Part shown: in pieces, positions 33,656 to 42,258 of the stretch | Layout: every line of letters starts with the position of its first letter | How positions within the stretch are numbered: position 1 is the stretch's first letter | DNA from: Chloroflexota bacterium | Lineage (GTDB): Bacteria > Chloroflexota > Anaerolineae > Anaerolineales > Villigracilaceae | Length of the DNA: 64,000 nt | Assembly: GCA_021787595.1 (NCBI GenBank) | Contig: JAJYLQ010000008.1 | Coordinates: 1-64,000 of the forward strand | Direction of reading: 5' to 3' | Program-made: the position numbers and the translations under genes | The notes under the pieces: generated by a model | Told to the model about the DNA's origin: nothing | The model's input: the letters and a program-made list of their open reading frames with translations, nothing else | The model's database searches: none

Positions 33656-34819
33656 ATGCCCGAAAGAATCCTGATCATTGATGATGACGTTGACACCCTG
33701 CGGCTGGTGGGACTCTTGTTGCAAAAACAGGGTTATTCGATCAGCGCGGCGACAAACGGCGAACAGGGGCTGGCAAAAGCGTTGACCGAAAAGCCGGATA
33801 TTATCCTGCTTGATGTAATGATGCCCGATATGGACGGTTACGAAGTTGCGCGCCGACTCCGCAAAAATCCAACCACGAAATCAACGCCGGTATTGATGTT
33901 CACCGCGAAAGGCCAGTTGGATGACAAGGTCACCGGCTTCGAGGCCGGCGCGGACGATTATTTGACCAAGCCAACCCATCCGGCGGAATTGCAAGCGCAT
34001 ATCCGCGCCCTGTTGACGCGCGTCGGCGCAAGGAATGTGGAAGAGATGGAAACCGCGCAGCATGAGCATCACGGACGGGTCATCGGCGTACTGTCTGCGC
34101 GCGGCGGCCTGGGCGTCTCGACGTTTGCGTCCAACCTGGCGGGTGCGCTCTTCACCCGGACGCAGTCGGATGTCATCCTCGCTGAATTGACCCCCGGTCA
34201 GGGCACGCTCGGAATGGATCTGGGAGCGCCGCAGCAAAAAGGCTTGAATGAACTTCTCAGCGGCACGCCGGCGGAGATCACGCGTGAAAAGGTAAATTCG
34301 CTCCTTGTCCCGCATAACTCGGGCTTGAAACTATTGCTGGCATCCGAAAACCCGCGCGACATTCAGCTAAGCAATCAAACCAGTCATTATGAGATTCTGG
34401 TGGCCCGCCTGGCGACGCTGGCGCGCTTCATCGTTCTCGATCTCGGTTCAGGCCTGCCGCCCTTCGTGCAGAAAATCCTTCCGTTGTGCGCGGATCGAAT
34501 CATCATTGTGGAGGGATTGCCGAACACCATTGCCCATACCAAAATGCTGATGGATGAGATAACCAACCTGGGGATTGACCAGCTGGGCATCAGCGTGATT
34601 CTGAACAACCGCATCCGCTCAGAAACGCAGATGCCGTGGACCGAAGTTCAAAAGAGTCTTGAACACTCGATCACCACCACGCTGACGCCCGCGCCTGAAA
34701 TGTTCATGGCTGCCACGCGCTTGCACATGCCGGCCATCTTCTCACAGCCTACGAATGTTACTTCCCAGCAAATCCTGAAAATTGCCGATCAGATCCTCGA
34801 GCGGGAAAAAGTTAAATGA
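33656..34819 (+). CDS. Receiver-CpaE-like (MinD/ParA-fold) fusion protein
   Basis: A 387-residue protein. Residues 1-122 are a receiver domain (IDDDVDTLRLV; acceptor Asp in IILLDVMMPDMDGYE; Lys in DDYLTKPTHP). Residues about 137-385 have a MinD/ParA-like fold (GVLSARGGLGVSTFASNLAG). The Walker-A signature is altered: the expected GKS/T Lys is Val, as in CpaE-type proteins, so nucleotide hydrolysis is doubtful. CpaE proteins localise Flp/tad pili; no pilus genes are near. It overlaps the sirtuin gene by four bases (ATGA). Start chosen on the canonical receiver N-terminus with GTGAGGAC upstream. Confidence 0.88.
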   Translation: MPERILIIDDDVDTLRLVGLLLQKQGYSISAATNGEQGLAKALTEKPDIILLDVMMPDMDGYEVARRLRKNPTTKSTPVLMFTAKGQLDDKVTGFEAGADDYLTKPTHPAELQAHIRALLTRVGARNVEEMETAQHEHHGRVIGVLSARGGLGVSTFASNLAGALFTRTQSDVILAELTPGQGTLGMDLGAPQQKGLNELLSGTPAEITREKVNSLLVPHNSGLKLLLASENPRDIQLSNQTSHYEILVARLATLARFIVLDLGSGLPPFVQKILPLCADRIIIVEGLPNTIAHTKMLMDEITNLGIDQLGISVILNNRIRSETQMPWTEVQKSLEHSITTTLTPAPEMFMAATRLHMPAIFSQPTNVTSQQILKIADQILEREKVK

Positions 34820-35592
34820 CATCTTTTCCGGCATCGGTCAGGGACGGGATCGGGTTTGCTGCCGAATTGTTTAGCAAAGCAGGGCGCGCCGTTGTCCTGA
34901 CCGGGGCGGGGATTTCCACGCCGTCGGGCATTCCCGATTTCCGTTCCGAAGGAACCGGTTTATGGTCCCGCGAAGAACCGATGGAAGTCGCTTCGCTGAA
35001 TACCTTCCGCACGAATCCCGAAAAATTCTACGCGTGGTTCCGCCCGCTGGCGAATCAAATCTTCGGCGCGAAGCCGAATCGGGCGCACCTGGCATTGGCC
35101 GAACTCGAAGGCAGCGGACGCATCCGCACGATTGCCACACAAAATATTGATCTTCTCCATCAAAAAGCCGGATCGAAAAATGTGATCGAATTGCACGGTT
35201 CGTTGGCGACTCTCTCGTGTACCCAGTGTTTTCAACAAGTGGGGTCATTTTCTTATCTCGAACCGTTCGTTGAAAAGGGTGAAATTCCCCATTGCCCCCA
35301 TTGCGGCGCGGTGCTCAAGCCGGACGTGATCCTGTTCGGCGAGCAGCTTCCGCAAAGAGCCTGGTTCGATGCGCAGCGCGCCAGCCGTGACTGCGACTTG
35401 ATGATGGTCGCCGGGTCTTCGCTCGAAGTGCTGCCGGTCGCCGGCCTGCCAATGCAGGCGCTGGATCGCGGCGCGCATTTGATCATCGTCAACAATTCAC
35501 CCACGTATCTCGACGTGCGCGCCGATGCCGTTGTGCAGGGCGATGTGGCCGATATTATTCCCGCAATTGCAGAGCAGGTAGAAAATGGCTGA
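34816..35592 (+). CDS. NAD-dependent protein deacylase, sirtuin (Sir2) family
   Basis: Sirtuins remove acyl groups from lysines, consuming NAD+ and giving O-acyl-ADP-ribose and nicotinamide. The 258-residue protein has VVLTGAGISTPSGIPDFRSE (NAD site), TQNIDLLHQKAGS, the catalytic His in VIELHGSL, and four zinc Cys (LSCTQCF and HCPHCG). VAGSSLEVLPVAGLP and IIVNNSPTYLD complete the Rossmann fold. The Tyr/Arg pair of SirT5-type desuccinylases is not seen at the usual place, so deacetylation is more likely. It is translationally coupled to both neighbours. Confidence 0.95.
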   Translation: MTSFPASVRDGIGFAAELFSKAGRAVVLTGAGISTPSGIPDFRSEGTGLWSREEPMEVASLNTFRTNPEKFYAWFRPLANQIFGAKPNRAHLALAELEGSGRIRTIATQNIDLLHQKAGSKNVIELHGSLATLSCTQCFQQVGSFSYLEPFVEKGEIPHCPHCGAVLKPDVILFGEQLPQRAWFDAQRASRDCDLMMVAGSSLEVLPVAGLPMQALDRGAHLIIVNNSPTYLDVRADAVVQGDVADIIPAIAEQVENG

Positions 35593-36790
35593 AATCAAAA
35601 CGGAGCGCCTGGATGGATATCGCCGCCTGATCGAGATTGCCCGCGATCTCGCTTCCACCCTCGACCTGGATATTCTGCTCGAACGAATCGTGCGCGCCGC
35701 GGCTGAAGTCAGCGGCTCGGAAGCGGCTTCGATTCTCCTTTACGACAATCTCACACAGCAATTGTATTTCCAGGTGGCGACCAATCTCGACGAACCCACC
35801 ACGCGCGGCCTGGTTGTTCCGTTGGAGGGAAGCATTGCCGGCTGGATTGTCGTCAATCGCAAATCCGTGCGGATCGTCAATGCGCGGGAGGATCCGCGCT
35901 TCTTTGGCGCCGTGGATCAGTTGACCGGCCGCCCGACCCAATCGCTGCTGGGCGTGCCGTTGATTACCAAGAATAAAGTGGTCGGCGTGCTGGAGGCGTT
36001 GAACAAGGAACGCGGCAAATTCACGGAAGGCGACGAATCGATGCTGTCGGTTCTCGGCGCGCAGGCGGCGGTGGCCATCGAGAACGCGCGCTTGTTCCAG
36101 CAATCCGACCTGATCTCGGAATTCGTGCACGAACTCCGCACACCGCTGGCATCGTTGAGCACGGCAACCTACCTTTTGCTGCGGCCGGAAATGTCGCGCG
36201 AGCAGCAGGAACAGATCATCCACAACATTCACGGTGAAACGCTGAGGCTCAATTCGCTGGCATCCTCCTTTCTCGATCTGGCGCGCCTCGAATCGGGACG
36301 CGTGCAATTCCACAAGACCAACTTCAACGTTGCGGATTTGCTCTTCGAGTGCAAGGACATCATGAACTCGAAGGCCGAGGAGGAAAATATCCAGATCCAC
36401 ATCGAATCACCGGAAGGATCGCCCGCTTTCGAGGCCGACCGCGACAAGTTCAAGCAGGTCATCCTGAATCTGCTCAGCAATGCGATCAAGTATAATCATC
36501 CAAACGGCACTGTCCTGTTGAAGGCGGAGGCCAGGGAAACTGAATTCTGCATTTCCGTTCAGGATAGCGGCATGGGCATACCGGAAGATGCCATGCCCCA
36601 CCTGTTCGAAAAATTCTATCGCGTGCGCGAGACGGAAGGCAAAACCATCGGCACCGGCCTTGGACTCTCCATCTGCAAGCAGATCGTGCAGGGACACGGC
36701 GGCCGCATGGAAGTCAAGAGCAGGCTCGGCGCAGGAACATCGTTCTGCGTATTCCTGCCGAGGTCCGGGAAGACCATACCGAGACCATGA
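35585..36790 (+). CDS. GAF-domain sensor histidine kinase
   Basis: A 401-residue cytoplasmic kinase without transmembrane helices. Residues about 15-165 form a GAF domain (LDILLERIVRAAAEVSGSEA, ending VLGAQAAVAIENARL). The HisKA domain has SEFVHELRTPLASLS with the phospho-His, and the HATPase has LLSNAIKYNHPNGT, DSGMGIPEDAMPHLFEKFYR and GTGLGLSI. It overlaps the sirtuin by eight bases and the next ORF by four. Its likely partner is the receiver at 33656 in the same operon. The ligand of the GAF domain is unknown. Confidence 0.93.
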   Translation: MAEIKTERLDGYRRLIEIARDLASTLDLDILLERIVRAAAEVSGSEAASILLYDNLTQQLYFQVATNLDEPTTRGLVVPLEGSIAGWIVVNRKSVRIVNAREDPRFFGAVDQLTGRPTQSLLGVPLITKNKVVGVLEALNKERGKFTEGDESMLSVLGAQAAVAIENARLFQQSDLISEFVHELRTPLASLSTATYLLLRPEMSREQQEQIIHNIHGETLRLNSLASSFLDLARLESGRVQFHKTNFNVADLLFECKDIMNSKAEEENIQIHIESPEGSPAFEADRDKFKQVILNLLSNAIKYNHPNGTVLLKAEARETEFCISVQDSGMGIPEDAMPHLFEKFYRVRETEGKTIGTGLGLSICKQIVQGHGGRMEVKSRLGAGTSFCVFLPRSGKTIPRP

Positions 36791-37365
36791 GGCAAAATTC
36801 CCGCATCACGGCGGGAGTTGTCTTGCTTGACAGGAACCATCTGGAAATACCAAACGGGTTTATCGTGAAGGAGCCGTGGATCACTATGACAGGAATCGTG
36901 GTCCGGGGCTATCGTGTCGCATCGGGGCCGTCGGAGGATTACCCGTACGGCGCATTGGACAGGCAGAGGCCCATCTTCAAGGCGCGCGGATTCGATTTGA
37001 GCGATTACTTCAACGGCACGCTGAATATAGATATTCGTCCGGCAACGTTCAAGTTGATGAAGCCTGAACACACGTTTTACAATGTCGAATGGACGGACTT
37101 GCACCCGCCGGAGCATTTTTCGTTCTCACGCTGCAAAGTGATTTTCAAGGATGTTGAGTATGACGGCTGGATTTATTATCCGCATCCGGAGACGAAGATC
37201 CGGAACTTCCAGAACCCGTCGTTGTTGGAAGTGATTGCGAAGCCAATTCCGGGGATCAAGTATGGGGATAAAGCGGAAGTGCTGGTGAATTCGAACGAGA
37301 TGGCAGTTGAAAAAAATCCTGAAACCCCGGGACACGAAGGAACACAAAGAAAAAAACCTTGGTAG
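36787..37365 (+). CDS. Protein resembling CTP-dependent riboflavin kinase (DUF120-like)
   Basis: A 192-residue ORF whose core resembles the archaeal riboflavin kinase family: GIVVRGYRVASGPSED near the N-terminus, the hallmark FNGTLNIDIRP, and a last strand LLEVIAKPIPGIKYGDKAEV (compare IE-I-A...L-L-DGD-V-V). The family phosphorylates riboflavin using CTP. A canonical RibF is present elsewhere in the window, so its role is unclear. Starts: ATG 36787 overlaps the kinase stop (ATGA); ATG 36886 (MTGIVVRGY) fits the family N-terminus, with AAGGAG 12 bases upstream. The C-terminal NPETPGHEGTQRKKPW appears repeat-derived. The family call is from memory of motifs. Confidence 0.6.
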   Translation: MRQNSRITAGVVLLDRNHLEIPNGFIVKEPWITMTGIVVRGYRVASGPSEDYPYGALDRQRPIFKARGFDLSDYFNGTLNIDIRPATFKLMKPEHTFYNVEWTDLHPPEHFSFSRCKVIFKDVEYDGWIYYPHPETKIRNFQNPSLLEVIAKPIPGIKYGDKAEVLVNSNEMAVEKNPETPGHEGTQRKKPW

Positions 37366-37581
37366 TGCTCAAACCAAAGCGATGAAATTTAACGCGAAGT
37401 TCACGAATACCTTCCGAGCATGAGGTTGGCGGATGCTGCGAATACATTCGGGCGTCTGCTGCAAAAGGCCTGTTTTCCACGAAGGGCACGAGGTCCACGA
37501 AGATTTTTTGTTTTGCATTATGCTGCTGTTTTGCGGGATATTTCTCTCATGGCGCTTTCATTTTCGCAGGGCCATTTTATC
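37366..37581. other. Intergenic region with CACGAAGG-type repeats
   Basis: Contains CCACGAAGGGCACGAGGTCC and related blocks, then an AT-rich stretch leading to the mgtA promoter. No gene is supported; the ORF at 37420 runs through promoter and riboswitch. Confidence 0.5.
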
Positions 37582-37610
37582 TTGACACTGATTTTTTACA
37601 GGGGTAAACT
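37582..37610 (+). promoter_or_regulatory. Promoter of the M-box/mgtA transcription unit
   Basis: TTGACA and TAAACT with exactly 17 bp between. Predicted start is about ten bases before the riboswitch. Confidence 0.8.
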
Positions 37611-37624
37611 CACGGCGCAAATCG

Positions 37625-37786
37625 AAACCTCGTTAGGCCAGGCGGCTGCATGGTAAACAGGCCATTGTCCTGAAACGTCGAAAGACGCCAAAGGGTATAC
37701 CAGGTAAAGTCGGATTAAGGCTTTGCTCGATATGGCTGGGACGTACGACGCCCTACGACATGAAGCGCTAAAGCTAAACCAGGAGG
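37625..37786 (+). promoter_or_regulatory. M-box (ykoK) magnesium riboswitch
   Basis: The conserved M-box segments appear in order: CGTTAGGCCAGGCGGC at the 5' end, then CCTGAAACGTCGAAAGACGC and CCAAAGGGTATACCAGG, GGATTAAGGCTTTGCTC, ATGGCTGGGACGTACGACG-CCCTACGACATGAAG, and the closing GCGCTAAAGCTAAACC. High Mg2+ folds the aptamer and favours termination. The terminator at 37816 and the downstream mgtA confirm the role. Boundaries are approximate. Confidence 0.93.
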
Positions 37787-37815
37787 TGGTTGTTCTTCCT
37801 TGCGTATGTTGACCT

Positions 37816-37848
37816 GCCTCCTGTGAAATAACGGGAGGCTTTCTTTTT
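37816..37848 (+). terminator. Riboswitch expression-platform terminator
   Basis: GCCTCC...GGAGGC hairpin followed by TTTCTTTTT. The upstream CCAGGAGGTGG at 37779 can pair with the CCTGCCTCC strand, giving an antiterminator alternative. Confidence 0.8.
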
Positions 37849-37901
37849 GACTCTGCGCTGGCTGTGCCAAATTCAAAGCGCAGATGGAAAGGAGCGACCG
37901 C

Positions 37902-37988
37902 ATGGACTCAGATAGTAAGCGTACGATGTTGCATTGGCGAAATGCTGTGACGCTCCTTCGATCCGTATCTGCAATCTTTCCCATTTGA
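37902..37988 (+). CDS. Small leader ORF (28 aa) in the mgtA 5' region
   Basis: ATG with AAAGGAG seven bases upstream, encoding MDSDSKRTMLHWRNAVTLLR and ending SVSAIFPI, 28 residues. It lies between the riboswitch terminator and a second intrinsic terminator, the position of a leader peptide. It is not Pro-rich like enterobacterial MgtL. Too short for the ORF track. Real translation is inferred from the strong Shine-Dalgarno only. Confidence 0.45.
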   Translation: MDSDSKRTMLHWRNAVTLLRSVSAIFPI

Positions 37989-38027
37989 TTATCAGCGCAA
38001 TGGGGAAAACAACAGGATGTGACGAGC

Positions 38028-38064
38028 GCCGCCTTTTTGCCTGAGCGAAGGCGGCTTTTGTTTG
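38028..38064 (+). terminator. Second intrinsic terminator in the mgtA leader
   Basis: GCCGCCTT...AAGGCGGC hairpin followed by TTTTGTTT. It lies 40 bases after the 28-aa ORF stop and 270 bases before mgtA, so it must be read through or antiterminated for mgtA expression. Confidence 0.75.
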
Positions 38065-38096
38065 CCTTCGCATCCCGAACTTGTTGGAGGTCGCAA

Positions 38097-38380
38097 TGAC
38101 ATTTATGGTGAAAGCGCTGAGCCGCTTATCAATTTGCTCACAGGAAAAATTTATCACCCGGTATGAAATCCCGGTCATGCAGACTGTCTATTTTTTCAAC
38201 CAGGCAGTTCTTCGCACTACGCATGTGGCGCGCGATCAAGTGCCCTTACGCAGTCACCTTCAGATTCCTTTTATTGGCAAATCCCGAATTCCCGGGAGTC
38301 GTGATCCGAATATTCAAAAAATCTGGAGGTACGAATGGGATTCTTCGCAACGATTATTAACACACCGCAGCGCTGGATAG
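38097..38380 (+). CDS. Second leader ORF (94 aa) overlapping the mgtA start
   Basis: ATG with TTGGAGG six bases upstream. The product MTFMVKALSRLSICSQEKFI... matches no family I know; it is basic and has no membrane segment. Its stop lies 46 bases inside mgtA in another frame, so ribosomes translating it would cover the mgtA start at 38335, which has its own GGAGG. This could couple mgtA translation to leader translation. It may equally be a chance ORF. Confidence 0.4.
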
Positions 38381-40968
38381 GCCCGGCGCGCGGCAGCGGG
38401 ATCCAGGTCTCGAAAACATTGGTGGAAAGCGCCCGGATGGATTCGTCCGCGGTGCTCGAGAAACTGCACACGACTCAGAACGGTTTGCCGGTTGAGGAGG
38501 CCGAAGCCCGCCTCGAACAATATGGCTTCAACGAGGTCGCCAAGGAAAAACATCAGACGTTTTTGATGCGCCTGGTGGATAACATCAAGAATCCGCTGGT
38601 GATTCTGCTTTCGGTGTTGGGCGTTGTCTCCTATTTGACGGCGGATATTCCGGGGACGATCATCATCTTCATCATGGTGCTGCTTGGGATCGTCCTGCGC
38701 TTCATTCAGGAAAGCCGCGCGGACTCGGCCGCGGAAAAACTCAAAGCCATGGTCAGCACCACCGCGACGGTGATACGCGAAGGCCAGCGCAAGGAGATTC
38801 CCCTGCGGGAACTGGTTCCCGGCGATGTGGTGCGTTTGTCCGCGGGCGACATGGTTCCGGCGGATGTGCGCCTGCTTTCGGCGAAGGACTTGTTCCTTAA
38901 CCAGGCGGCGCTGACAGGCGAGGCCATGCCGGTCGAGAAGATTCCGGCTCCAGTCGAGGATGAGGCGCAGAATCCGCTCGAGATGCAGAGTCTGTGCTTC
39001 CTCGGTTCCAACATCGAAAGCGGGACCGGCACGGCGGTCGTTGTCCAAACCGGAAGCGAGACGTATTTTGGCTCGCTGGCCGGCAGCATCGCCGGGCAGC
39101 GCCAGGTGACCAGTTTCGACAAAGGCGTCAACGGCTTCACGTGGCTGATGATCGGATTCATGGTGGTCATGGTCCCGCTGGTTTTCATCTTTAACGTCGT
39201 AAGCAAGGGGAATTGGATCGAGGCCTTTTTGTTCGCGCTGGCCGTTGCGGTCGGATTGACGCCGGAGATGCTGCCGATGATCGTCACAGTCAACCTTTCA
39301 AAGGGCGCCATTTCGATGTCGAAGAAGAAGGTGATCGTCAAGCGCCTGAACGCCATCCAGAACTTCGGCGCGATGGATGTGCTTTGCACCGACAAGACCG
39401 GCACGATCACGCAGGGCAAAATTGTTCTCGAGAAGCACATGGATGTGAAGGGCAACCCGAGCGAGCGCGTGCTTCACTACGGTTACATGAACAGTTACTA
39501 TCAAACCGGCTTGAAGAATTTGATGGATGAAGCCATTCTGAATCACGTCAACCTGAACGCCGATCTGCAAGTGGATGAACTGTACCGCAAGATTGACGAA
39601 CTGCCTTTCGACTTTCAGCGCAGGCGCATGTCGGTCATCGTGGAAGACAATAAGGGCCGGCACATTTTGATCTGCAAGGGCGCGGTCGAGGAGATCATGC
39701 ATCTTTCGACGCACGTGGAAGTCAACGGCGAAGTGCTGGAAGTCACAGCCGAACACGATGAGCATCGCAAACAGCGCGTCCGGCAATTGAATTCCGAGGG
39801 CTTCCGGGTCATCGCGGTTGCCTATCGCACATTTCCCGGCGACAACGATGAACCGCACTACACGATCAGCGATGAATCGAACCTGACGCTGCTGGGCTAC
39901 ATGGCGTTCCTCGATCCGCCGAAGGATACCGCTTCGGAGGCGCTGGCCCAATTGAGCGCGCACAATGTCGCGGTCAAGATCCTGACCGGCGACAACGACA
40001 TCGTCACCGCCAGCATTTGCAGGCAGGTCGGCATTTCAGTGGACAACATGCTGTTGGGCACGCCCATCGAGGGCATGACCGATGAGCAGTTGGACGCGGT
40101 CGTCGAAACGGCGACGGTCTTTGCCAAGCTCTCGCCCGCGCACAAGGAACGCATCATCCATTCGCTGCATCGCAAAGGTCACGTGGTCGGCTTCATGGGC
40201 GACGGTATCAACGACGCGCCCGCCCTCAAGTCCGCGGACGTGGGCATCTCGGTGGACAGCGCGGTGGACATTGCAAAAGAATCGTCCGACATCATCCTGC
40301 TCGAGAACAGCCTGCTCGTTTTGGAGGAAGGTGTTCTGGAAGGCCGCAGGGTGTTCGGCAACATCATCAAATACATCAGGATGGCGGCTTCGTCCAACTT
40401 CGGCAACATGTTCAGCGTGCTGGGCGCCAGCCTGTTCCTGCCGTTCCTGCCGATGCAGCCGATCCAGGTTTTGACCAACAACCTGCTGTATGATTTCTCG
40501 CAAACGTCCATCCCGACCGATGACGTGGACGCCGACTGGCTGGCGCGGCCGCGCAAATGGGAGATCGGCGCGCTGCGGCGCTTCATCCTTTACATCGGCC
40601 CGATCAGCTCGATCTTCGACTACCTGACGTTCTTCATCATGCTGTACGTTTTCCGCACCTGGAACAACCCGACGCTGTTCCAGACCGGCTGGTTCATCGA
40701 GTCCTTGTTCACGCAGACGCTGATCATCCACGTCATCCGCACGAACAAGATTCCGTTCATCCAGAGCCGGGCGAGCCGCTCGTTGCTGTTGACGTCGCTT
40801 GTGATCGTTTTGGTCGGCGCGTATCTGACGATTTCCCCGCTCGCCTCCACGCTTGGATTTGTGGCTTTGCCGCCGCTCTATTGGCCTTTGCTCTTCGGGA
40901 TGCTTCTCTGCTACATCGTCCTGACGCAGATCGTGAAGATGTGGTTCGTGCGAAGGTTTGCGGATTAG
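38335..40968 (+). CDS. mgtA: Magnesium-translocating P-type ATPase (P3B, MgtA-like)
   Basis: Imports Mg2+ across the cytoplasmic membrane at the cost of ATP. 877 residues, close to MgtA of enterobacteria. Motifs: LVPGDVVRLSAGDMVPADVR and TGEAMPVEK (actuator), the phosphorylated Asp in DVLCTDKTGTITQGKIVLEK, KGAVEEI (nucleotide binding), and GDGINDAPALKSADVGISVD (hinge). The C-terminus has the MgtA-typical NKIPFIQSRASRSLLLTSL and ten predicted helices in total. GGAGG lies five bases before the ATG. An M-box riboswitch in the leader supports Mg2+ as substrate. Confidence 0.97.
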   Translation: MGFFATIINTPQRWIGPARGSGIQVSKTLVESARMDSSAVLEKLHTTQNGLPVEEAEARLEQYGFNEVAKEKHQTFLMRLVDNIKNPLVILLSVLGVVSYLTADIPGTIIIFIMVLLGIVLRFIQESRADSAAEKLKAMVSTTATVIREGQRKEIPLRELVPGDVVRLSAGDMVPADVRLLSAKDLFLNQAALTGEAMPVEKIPAPVEDEAQNPLEMQSLCFLGSNIESGTGTAVVVQTGSETYFGSLAGSIAGQRQVTSFDKGVNGFTWLMIGFMVVMVPLVFIFNVVSKGNWIEAFLFALAVAVGLTPEMLPMIVTVNLSKGAISMSKKKVIVKRLNAIQNFGAMDVLCTDKTGTITQGKIVLEKHMDVKGNPSERVLHYGYMNSYYQTGLKNLMDEAILNHVNLNADLQVDELYRKIDELPFDFQRRRMSVIVEDNKGRHILICKGAVEEIMHLSTHVEVNGEVLEVTAEHDEHRKQRVRQLNSEGFRVIAVAYRTFPGDNDEPHYTISDESNLTLLGYMAFLDPPKDTASEALAQLSAHNVAVKILTGDNDIVTASICRQVGISVDNMLLGTPIEGMTDEQLDAVVETATVFAKLSPAHKERIIHSLHRKGHVVGFMGDGINDAPALKSADVGISVDSAVDIAKESSDIILLENSLLVLEEGVLEGRRVFGNIIKYIRMAASSNFGNMFSVLGASLFLPFLPMQPIQVLTNNLLYDFSQTSIPTDDVDADWLARPRKWEIGALRRFILYIGPISSIFDYLTFFIMLYVFRTWNNPTLFQTGWFIESLFTQTLIIHVIRTNKIPFIQSRASRSLLLTSLVIVLVGAYLTISPLASTLGFVALPPLYWPLLFGMLLCYIVLTQIVKMWFVRRFAD

Positions 40969-40975
40969 GCGGCTA

Positions 40976-41050
40976 AGTTGACAGTCACTTTGCGAAGTGA
41001 TCGTCAACTTTTAGGAATGGCCTCCGGGAAAAATCCCGGAGGTTTGCTTT
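40976..41050 (+). terminator. Tandem hairpins terminating mgtA
   Basis: First GTTGAC-AGT-CACTT...AAGTG-ATC-GTCAAC, then the stronger CCTCCGGGA-AAAA-TCCCGGAGG (41021-41042) followed by TTTGCTTTTT. Confidence 0.85.
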
Positions 41051-41308
41051 TTAACGCGCCGTATCAGTTTCAGAAATTGCTGACAATTTCTGAGGTTCAG
41101 GAGGGGGTAGATAAAAATAGGCTGAGAAACCCAAATTCATTTACTGATAACATCCTCGATTCCATGCTACACTATTCCCGGAAATGCTCTGCCGCTTACA
41201 AAAGGTATTCCTGAACTTGCGTGATGTTTTCGTTCAAGTCATCTGCGCGAAGTGTGCGCAAACGCGACAAATCCATGATATGGATCAAGAGACACTAAAG
41301 GAGATTTT
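41051..41308. other. Intergenic region before the NBR1-domain lipoprotein
   Basis: No gene supported. Inverted words such as CAGAAATTGCTGACAATTTCTG (41072-41093) form a hairpin. The region should hold the promoter of the lipoprotein; no clean hexamer pair is seen. Confidence 0.4.
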
Positions 41309-41314
41309 TTGATT

Positions 41315-42256
41315 ATGCACGCCACTCATCATAAACAGGGAGCCAGACATTGGCTTTGGACGCTCTCTGTGCCATTGCTGCTGCTGTTCAATGCTTGCGG
41401 ACCTGCGAATGCCAACGCCACTCCCACGCTGAGCGTTGAGGATATCTTCACGCTGGCGGCCCAAACACTTTCCGCCCAGCAGGCCACGCAATTGGCTCTC
41501 ACTCCGCCAACGAGCACGCCTCTCCCGCCAACTCCATTGCCCACGCTGCCGCCGCCTTCTCCCGTCGCGACATTTCCTTCCTTTACCACCCCAACGCTGG
41601 GAAGTGTTGGAGGCGCCTGCGACAGCGCAATCTATGTTGCGGACGTCACCATTCCCGATGGCACGACCCTGACTCCGGGACAGCAATTCCAGAAGACGTG
41701 GAAGCTCCTGAACAATGGTTCCTGCACCTGGAGTTCCAGCTACAGCCTCGCGTTTTCCAGCGGCGATCTCATGGGAGGCACAACGAGCGCCGTGACGGTT
41801 CCGGTGCCGCCGGGCAACCAGACCAACATGTCGGTCACTCTCACCGCGCCGTCCACCAACGGCACATACACGGGCACATGGCGAATGCAGAATGCTTCTG
41901 GTCAGCCTTTTGGCAACTTCATCACTGTGGTCATCAAGGTTGTTGCCGGCAGCACGGTGACCGCAGGCCCCAGTCCTACATCCGCGCCGGGCATGGTCAC
42001 GATCTCAGGTACGTTAAATGTTTCTCAATTTACCATCAATTTTTCAAGCGCCAGCAGCACACCCGTTGTCACCTACAATGGAAACAACTACTCCTTTACT
42101 GTGCCTATAGGTTGGTCAGGCAACATTTACCCATCCAAAGGAAAGTGGACCTTTAGCCCTCCGAACCAATACTTTTCGAATGTGACTTCGAGTCAGACTC
42201 AAAACTTTACAGCGATTACTGACACTCAAACTCCTACTTCTACTCCTACACCCTAA
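41315..42256 (+). CDS. Lipoprotein with NBR1-type Ig-like domain
   Basis: A lipoprotein of about 313 residues: MHATHHKQGARHWLWTLSVP signal, lipobox FNAC. A Thr/Pro-rich linker follows, then residues about 110-215 form an NBR1 (Next-to-BRCA1) Ig-like domain: DVTIPDGTTLTPGQQFQKTW, NNGSCTWSSSYSLAF and LTAPSTNGTYTGTWRM. Such domains are frequent in Anaerolineae surface proteins; the role is likely protein or glycan contact. The last 90 residues form another beta domain (YNGNNYSFTVPIGWSG), then TPTSTPTP. AAAGGAG precedes a TTG at 41309 and the ATG at 41315; either could be used. It ends two bases before a MITE. Confidence 0.85.
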   Translation: MHATHHKQGARHWLWTLSVPLLLLFNACGPANANATPTLSVEDIFTLAAQTLSAQQATQLALTPPTSTPLPPTPLPTLPPPSPVATFPSFTTPTLGSVGGACDSAIYVADVTIPDGTTLTPGQQFQKTWKLLNNGSCTWSSSYSLAFSSGDLMGGTTSAVTVPVPPGNQTNMSVTLTAPSTNGTYTGTWRMQNASGQPFGNFITVVIKVVAGSTVTAGPSPTSAPGMVTISGTLNVSQFTINFSSASSTPVVTYNGNNYSFTVPIGWSGNIYPSKGKWTFSPPNQYFSNVTSSQTQNFTAITDTQTPTSTPTP

Positions 42257-42258
42257 CA

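Noticed and set aside
37420-37656. 78-aa plus-strand ORF before mgtA
   Set aside because: Crosses the promoter and the 5' part of the M-box; no Shine-Dalgarno.
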